Source: Turneriella parva DSM 21527
GTDB lineage: Bacteria > Spirochaetota > Leptospiria > Turneriellales > Turneriellaceae
Reading direction: 5' to 3'
Assembly (NCBI RefSeq): GCF_000266885.1
Contig: NC_018020.1
Location: forward strand, 4,154,001 to 4,218,000
Length of the DNA: 64,000 nucleotides
The position numbers and the translations under genes were made by a program. Of the stretch, positions 60,475 to 64,000 are shown in pieces (the first letter of the stretch is position 1; every line of letters starts with the position of its first letter). The notes under the pieces are model-generated. The model saw only the letters and a list, made by a program, of their open reading frames with translations, made no database searches and was not told the DNA's origin.

Positions 60475-60650
60475 ATATTCTCCTTACTGGCCGTCACCCT
60501 TCGACGGGCTCGGCTTGACGATAATCGTCATGCTGCGAAGCGCTTGCGCGTCTCCGCCCCGGAGCTTGTCGAAGCATGCTGCGACCCTTTCTTCTGTCTT
60601 ATGTCTCTTCTTTGAATTGAATTTCATTTCAGTTACTCTTCGCGCCATTT
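60475..60650. repeat. fliE-fliF gap with dispersed-type inverted repeat
   Basis: CTTCGACGGGCTC (60499-60511) is mirrored with two mismatches by GAGCTTGTCGAAG (60562-60574), and GTCATGCTGCGA/GCATGCTGCGA occurs twice nearby. Arms of the form CTTCGACaaGCTC are common in dispersed bacterial repeats. It lies within the flagellar operon. Confidence 0.6.
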
Positions 60651-60995
60651 TTACCTTAGGTTAGAGAGTTCGCGGTACGTGCGCACTGCCAGGTCGGCGA
60701 TGTTTTTGACCAATGTCAGCGACATGCGCGCTTTTTCTGCCTGAATCATCAGCGTGTGTGCCTCGACCCCTTTTGGGTCAGACACAACTTTTTGGCCGAG
60801 CGTTTCGGCGCTCACCTGCTGCTCGTTGACTTTTTCGAGCGCCATCACGAGCGCATCGCTGAAGTTCTTCGCGGGGTCTTCGCCCAAGACCTTCACAGCG
60901 CGGCCATTGTTGTGGCGCGCGTCAGAAGTTTTGAGCGAAACGAAATCACCCGTGACGTTATTCTGATGAAAGAAGTTTTCGGTAATTGGTAACAT
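60651..60995 (-). CDS. fliE: Flagellar hook-basal body protein FliE
   Basis: A 114-residue protein joining the MS ring to the rod. The C-terminal half shows the family pattern FSDALVMALEKVNEQQVSAETL and VEAHTLMIQAEKARMSLTLVKNIADLAVRTYREL, ending in a helix with a near-terminal Arg. The N-terminal 40 residues differ from other FliE, as expected. It begins 12 bases after flgC. Confidence 0.93.
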   Translation of the reverse strand: MLPITENFFHQNNVTGDFVSLKTSDARHNNGRAVKVLGEDPAKNFSDALVMALEKVNEQQVSAETLGQKVVSDPKGVEAHTLMIQAEKARMSLTLVKNIADLAVRTYRELSNLR

Positions 60996-61007
60996 GGTTT
61001 ATCCTTT

Positions 61008-61466
61008 TTATGCTCTGCCTATCTGCAACGCGCTCTGAAACATTGACTTCGCGCCCTGAATCACCTGCGAGTTCGCCTCGTAGCTGCGGCTCGCCGCGAT
61101 CATGTCGACCATTTCAGACACGATATCGACATTCGGGTATTCGACGTAACCTTTCTTGGGGCCGACCTTGACTGCGTCGGGGTGAGAAGGATCAAAAACG
61201 AGCCTGACGGGCGACGTTTCGTCGCGCTCGATCTTGAGTACACGCACGCCCTCGCCATCACCCGCGCGCAACCCAAAAGGATACACGGGAGATTTCCAGC
61301 GGGTGCGCGTATTGACCGGCTGCATCACGACGCGGCGCTTGCGGTAAGGGCCGTCGCCCTCGTTGGTGCGCGTCGTTGAGGCGTTCGCGATGTTGTTCGA
61401 GATGACATCCATCTTCAGGCGCTGCGCCGTAAGACCTGTGGAGGCGATATTGACTGCTTCAAACAT
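61008..61466 (-). CDS. flgC: Flagellar basal-body rod protein FlgC
   Basis: A 152-residue proximal rod protein. The N-terminal FEAVNIASTGLTAQRLKMDVISNNIANASTT is the rod/hook signature (with ANxxT), VEYPNVDIVSEMVDMIAASRSYEANSQVIQGAKSMFQSALQIG is the C-terminal helix of the family. It follows flgB by one base. It is exported by the flagellar type III system. Confidence 0.97.
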   Translation of the reverse strand: MFEAVNIASTGLTAQRLKMDVISNNIANASTTRTNEGDGPYRKRRVVMQPVNTRTRWKSPVYPFGLRAGDGEGVRVLKIERDETSPVRLVFDPSHPDAVKVGPKKGYVEYPNVDIVSEMVDMIAASRSYEANSQVIQGAKSMFQSALQIGRA

Positions 61467-61467
61467 C

Positions 61468-61902
61468 TTATGCCACCCTGTTCACGATATTGATCGTTCT
61501 GAAATTATGGTTCATCAGCGTCGTAAGCGCCTGGTAGGTCATCATGTTCTTCGTCTGCTCGGCGACTTCGTGCTCGGGGTCGACGTTATTGCCGTCGTTT
61601 CGCATGGTTGAGTTGTAGTCGATATGCTGCCGAACCTGCACATCGCGTATATCGCGGGTGCGAAAGAAGGGAATGTGGCGCTCATCAGTCATGCGCGCAG
61701 GAATCGAATTTTCTTCGACGTGCTTTTCGATTTCGAGCGTGCGGCGCAGCTCGGCCTCAAAACCGACTTCGCTGCGCTTAAAGTGCGGCGTGTCGGCATT
61801 GGCAATATTGTCGGCAAAGACCTTATGTCTCATCTGCGCGACGTCCATGCCCTTTTCGAGCAGGTATTGTGTGCGACCCCAGAGTCCGTTTTCGGTTATC
61901 AT
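61468..61902 (-). CDS. flgB: Flagellar basal-body rod protein FlgB
   Basis: A 144-residue rod protein starting MITENGLWGRTQYLLEKGMDVAQMR and containing HKVFADNIANADTPHFKRSEVGFEAELRR, the FlgB signature, and a C-terminal helix NMMTYQALTTLMNHNFRTINIV. It is the first gene of the flagellar operon. The start at 61902 is supported by a GGAGGT ribosome-binding site six bases upstream; a longer frame opening would ignore it. Confidence 0.96.
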   Translation of the reverse strand: MITENGLWGRTQYLLEKGMDVAQMRHKVFADNIANADTPHFKRSEVGFEAELRRTLEIEKHVEENSIPARMTDERHIPFFRTRDIRDVQVRQHIDYNSTMRNDGNNVDPEHEVAEQTKNMMTYQALTTLMNHNFRTINIVNRVA

Positions 61903-61907
61903 GGCAT

Positions 61908-61914
61908 TACCTCC
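61908..61914 (-). promoter_or_regulatory. Strong ribosome-binding site of flgB
   Basis: On the minus strand GGAGGTA (61908-61914) is followed by five bases and the ATG at 61902. It decides the flgB start and suggests high translation of the first gene of the flagellar operon. Confidence 0.7.
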
Positions 61915-61929
61915 GGGAAACCAGTGCAA

Positions 61930-61972
61930 CCCGGCTTACGGAGGGCGGCAACACCGCACTCCGTAAGCCGGG
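61930..61972. repeat. Inverted repeat upstream of flgB
   Basis: CCCGGCTTACGGAG (61930-61943) pairs perfectly with CTCCGTAAGCCGGG (61959-61972) around a 15-base loop. It separates the upstream PIN toxin gene from flgB. No T-run follows, so it may be a regulator of the flagellar operon or a palindromic repeat rather than a terminator. Confidence 0.65.
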
Positions 61973-62005
61973 TATATCGCATAAAGCTCCCCATTAGTCT
62001 ATCGG

Positions 62006-62497
62006 TCATTGCGGCAGATCTCCCGAGGGATTTTCTGTATCTTCAGCGGTCGTCGAGGTCTTCTGACCAATAAAACTGGCTGGCGTGAACACAGACACAT
62101 GCGAGCCAACCCGCTCGAGCATCGCCGGGTCAAGACTCACCAGCACGCCACCGCTGAGGCGGGCAGTGACCGCGTAGATTGCGTCAGAAACGCGCAAGTC
62201 GCCTTGGTCGGCCAGCTCGCACGCAGCGCGCGTGAACTGGCTGTCGGCATCGAGCCAACGCACGTTGTCGGCGATCGCCCATTGGCGCGCGAGCGTGCTG
62301 TAGACCGACTTTACGTTGAGCATCGCACGCAGCGTCACGATCAATTCAAGCAAAAAGAGGCGCGGCAGATAGACCTCGTAGCCCTCTGACAGCACCTGGC
62401 GCAGAAAAACACGCGCTTCGTTCACGCCGCCCTCGCCCTTCTCGAGCGCTGCCAGATAGACGCTGGCATCAATCGTGAGCTTGCGCGCGCCGATCAT
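62006..62497 (-). CDS. vapC: PIN-domain toxin (VapC-like)
   Basis: A 163-residue PIN ribonuclease with Asp in KLTIDASVYLAAL, Glu in LFLLELIVTL, Asp in RVSDAIYAVTARLS and Asp in LVSLDPAMLERVG. The C-terminal 25 residues extend past the domain as a Ser/Thr/Pro tail. It overlaps the antitoxin by one base. It should cleave RNA when the antitoxin is degraded. It lies directly upstream of the flagellar operon on the same strand, with an inverted repeat between. Confidence 0.85.
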   Translation of the reverse strand: MIGARKLTIDASVYLAALEKGEGGVNEARVFLRQVLSEGYEVYLPRLFLLELIVTLRAMLNVKSVYSTLARQWAIADNVRWLDADSQFTRAACELADQGDLRVSDAIYAVTARLSGGVLVSLDPAMLERVGSHVSVFTPASFIGQKTSTTAEDTENPSGDLPQ

Positions 62498-62778
62498 CAG
62501 AACGCTCCAGCCCCCGAATCGGGCGAAGTATTTCTATTTGCCATGAGGCGGCCAAGGGGGCTTGCGGGGGCCTCGCCGACCTGACCGCTCAGTTCATCTA
62601 AAGAAGCCATGAATTCGTCGATTCTTACCGCCCCGGCACGGCCGAGCTCACTGTCGGCCCGATTAAGTTCGCGCGAAAGGCTCGTGACGACCATGTCGCG
62701 CAGCTTCACGCCACGTAGCGCCGCCTCGGCTTTCGCCTTACGATAGATATCCACCGGGAGGTCAATGGTGGTTCGCAT
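62497..62778 (-). CDS. vapB: Ribbon-helix-helix antitoxin (VapB-like)
   Basis: A 93-residue protein with an RHH N-terminus, MRTTIDLPVDIYRKAKAEAA, followed by a helix ALRGVKLRDMVVTSL, the pattern of CopG/VapB antitoxins. The C-terminal half holds ASPLGRLMANRN, likely to wrap the toxin. The AT-rich 45 bases upstream (62779-62823) likely hold the promoter and operator. The last codons overlap the toxin start. Confidence 0.8.
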   Translation of the reverse strand: MRTTIDLPVDIYRKAKAEAALRGVKLRDMVVTSLSRELNRADSELGRAGAVRIDEFMASLDELSGQVGEAPASPLGRLMANRNTSPDSGAGAF

Positions 62779-63073
62779 ATAAGCATAAATATGTTTGTGT
62801 GTTTATATGTAAAGCAATAAATGTGAATTTTTCGCATTTGTTGAAAATGTTCGTTGAGGTGGATTGAGGGGCGTTATGCGCCCGGGCGCTATTCGGGCCA
62901 GCTACGAATTTCCATAGCTATGACCGCCATCTTGAGAGAGCTATGGAATTTCGCAGCTATGGTTTGTACGAAAAGGGGGCCAGAAGCGCGCAGCGTACAG
63001 CCGGCGCCTGCTATGAAGATACTAATGATGACGAAGAATTCAATCTTGCCAAGCTGCTGCGCAGCCCCAACCG
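62779..63073. other. 295-base gap with inverted repeat, no gene seen
   Basis: The first 45 bases are AT-rich and likely carry the vapBC promoter. AGCTACGAATTTCCATAGCT (62900-62919) and its near mirror at 62939-62958 pair at 18 of 20 positions with a 19-base loop, and CATAGCTATG is palindromic inside. No convincing gene is seen. Confidence 0.6.
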
Positions 63074-64000
63074 TTATTCGCCGGGGGTGAAAAAAGTCGT
63101 GGCGATTGCGTCGCCGACGCCGTTGCAGTGCAGCTGCAGGTGATCCATGTACTCGTGCAGACCATAGGCGAGAATTTCGGGAAACTCTTTATAATCGAGT
63201 TCAGACAGCAGCACCCCCGTCCGCTTCTCGGCGATATTGTTGTACGAATAGGCCTGCGTACCGGTCAGCTCATGCAGCGAGTGGTTGATCCAAATGAGGC
63301 AATACCGCACCGCCCGGGGAAACTCGCGGTCGAGCACGAGAAATTCGGCGATCTTTTTGGGGTCGATAGAACCGTGCTGGCGGCGGTAAACCTGCAGCCC
63401 ACTTGTCGACTTTAAGAGCGCAGCCCACTGCAACTGGTCGAGCGAAGTGCCGACATCGGTCACTTTCGGCAGCAGTATAAAATACTTCATGTCGAGAATG
63501 CGGCAGGTTTTTTCGGCGCGCTCGAGAAACCGGCCCATGCGCCCGAAATGCCAGGCTTCGGCGTGCGCGATCGTATCTTCCATTGCGCCGGTGAAGAGCA
63601 TCATGTTGCGGCTGATCTCTTTGTAGAAGCGGATTAACTCTGTCGGCGAATGGTTTTTGCGCAGATCGCCGGCATGAGCCTGAAAGTTCTGAACCCAAAG
63701 ATAGAGAGTGTTTACTACCTCCCACATTTCGGTCGAAATATTCTCACGCACAATGCGGGCATTTTCCCTGGCAAGATTCAGGCATGACAATATCGAATTG
63801 GGGTTGCGCTTATCGGTCGACAAGAACCGCATGACGTTTTCAGCCGTTGCTTCGCCATAAAGTTCTTTGTACTGCTCGCTGTCGCCGGTTGTGTCAATGA
63901 GGGGCTGCCACTGCCCCGCATAACTCGGCGGCATTTCGAGATTGATGTTAAGATTGACGTCGATGAAGCGCGCATAGTTATCGGCCCGCTCAAGGTAGCG
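63074..64000 (-). CDS. Alpha-E domain (DUF403) protein, 5' end cut by window edge
   Basis: An all-helical protein whose frame is open to the window end (RYLERADNYARFIDVNLNINLE), so the N-terminus lies outside. The rest, with FLSTDKRNPNSILSCLNLARENARIVRENISTEMWEV, HFGRMGRFLERAEKTCRILDMKYF and the RAVRYCL-type segment, matches the alpha-E/DUF403 family. Such proteins are usually encoded next to a circularly permuted ATP-grasp protein and a transglutaminase-like protein, involved in unknown peptide synthesis. Those partners would be to the right of the window. Confidence 0.85.
   Translation of the reverse strand, partial: RYLERADNYARFIDVNLNINLEMPPSYAGQWQPLIDTTGDSEQYKELYGEATAENVMRFLSTDKRNPNSILSCLNLARENARIVRENISTEMWEVVNTLYLWVQNFQAHAGDLRKNHSPTELIRFYKEISRNMMLFTGAMEDTIAHAEAWHFGRMGRFLERAEKTCRILDMKYFILLPKVTDVGTSLDQLQWAALLKSTSGLQVYRRQHGSIDPKKIAEFLVLDREFPRAVRYCLIWINHSLHELTGTQAYSYNNIAEKRTGVLLSELDYKEFPEILAYGLHEYMDHLQLHCNGVGDAIATTFFTPGE

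Noticed and set aside
62943-63143. Small plus-strand frame overlapping the alpha-E gene end
   Set aside because: It begins in an inverted repeat, has no ribosome-binding site and overlaps a real gene on the other strand.
1-64000. tRNA, rRNA or CRISPR array
   Set aside because: No tRNA-type TTCGAATC arm with acceptor pairing, rRNA block or regularly spaced repeats was seen. The hairpin-rich gaps were considered as tRNA remnants but do not fit.

Overview
The window looks like chromosomal DNA of a spirochaete of the order Leptospirales (GC-rich for the group, roughly mid-50s percent by eye; a Turneriella- or Leptonema-like genome is my guess, not proven). The evidence is a flagellar operon in spirochaete order (flgB-flgC-fliE-fliF-fliG-fliH-fliI-fliJ-orf-flbB), many short-signal lipoproteins, a KDO synthase implying LPS, long-chain acyl-CoA metabolism, and a crotonyl-CoA carboxylase/reductase. 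No rRNA, tRNA, CRISPR array, prophage or complete insertion sequence was recognised. Both ends cut a gene: an alpha/beta hydrolase on the left and an alpha-E (DUF403) protein on the right.

Layout. 0-9 kb: hydrolase, PfkB kinase, hotdog thioesterase, rpmF, short-form hisG with a TPR membrane protein, then a plus-strand run (secreted protein, orphan ABC ATPase, lipoprotein, kdsA, secreted protein). 9.5-16.4 kb: a beta-oxidation operon (3-hydroxyacyl-CoA dehydrogenase, thiolase, acyl-CoA dehydrogenase) that continues into a large TPR/CHAT-like exported protein and a lipoprotein. 16.5-23.7 kb, minus strand: SurA-N-like lipoprotein, AGMO-like hydroxylase, a START-like protein with a histone-H1-like tail, dut-rnj-hisF, and glnA. 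24-30 kb: SDR, then rsmG-parA-parB-hisC-corA as an overlapping operon. 30-38.5 kb: small membrane protein, SirB1-like protein, CoA-transferase pair, second SDR, a Phd/PIN toxin-antitoxin module, YgiQ-like radical SAM protein, Panacea-like protein, ccr. 38.5-51 kb: a MacAB/Lol-like exporter, lipoprotein, argF, SPOR protein and coaE, acyl-CoA synthetase, an ammonium transporter-adenylate cyclase fusion, a PdxB-like dehydrogenase and an orphan ABC ATPase. 51-64 kb: hemN, a DksA-like protein, the flagellar operon, a second PIN-type toxin-antitoxin module and the alpha-E protein.

Metabolically the genes fit an organism that lives on long-chain fatty acids: acyl-CoA synthetase, beta-oxidation, ketoacid CoA transferase and ccr lie within 40 kb. 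Nitrogen metabolism is represented by glnA, which lacks the usual adenylylation tyrosine, and by the Amt-cyclase fusion.

The most unusual layer is not protein coding. The window holds many long, often perfect inverted repeats with several nested hairpins. Two of them (8519-8659, intergenic; 29191-29361, in frame inside rsmG) share a related core and appear to be copies of one palindromic element. Others share a 16-nt end sequence (2890-2940 and 9212-9368), form a cloverleaf between fliG and fliH (57631-57739), or are perfect palindromes (51133-51176). Several terminator-like hairpins fold directly over stop codons. Downstream of ccr there is a short second copy of the last eight codons plus stop, differing only at third codon positions.
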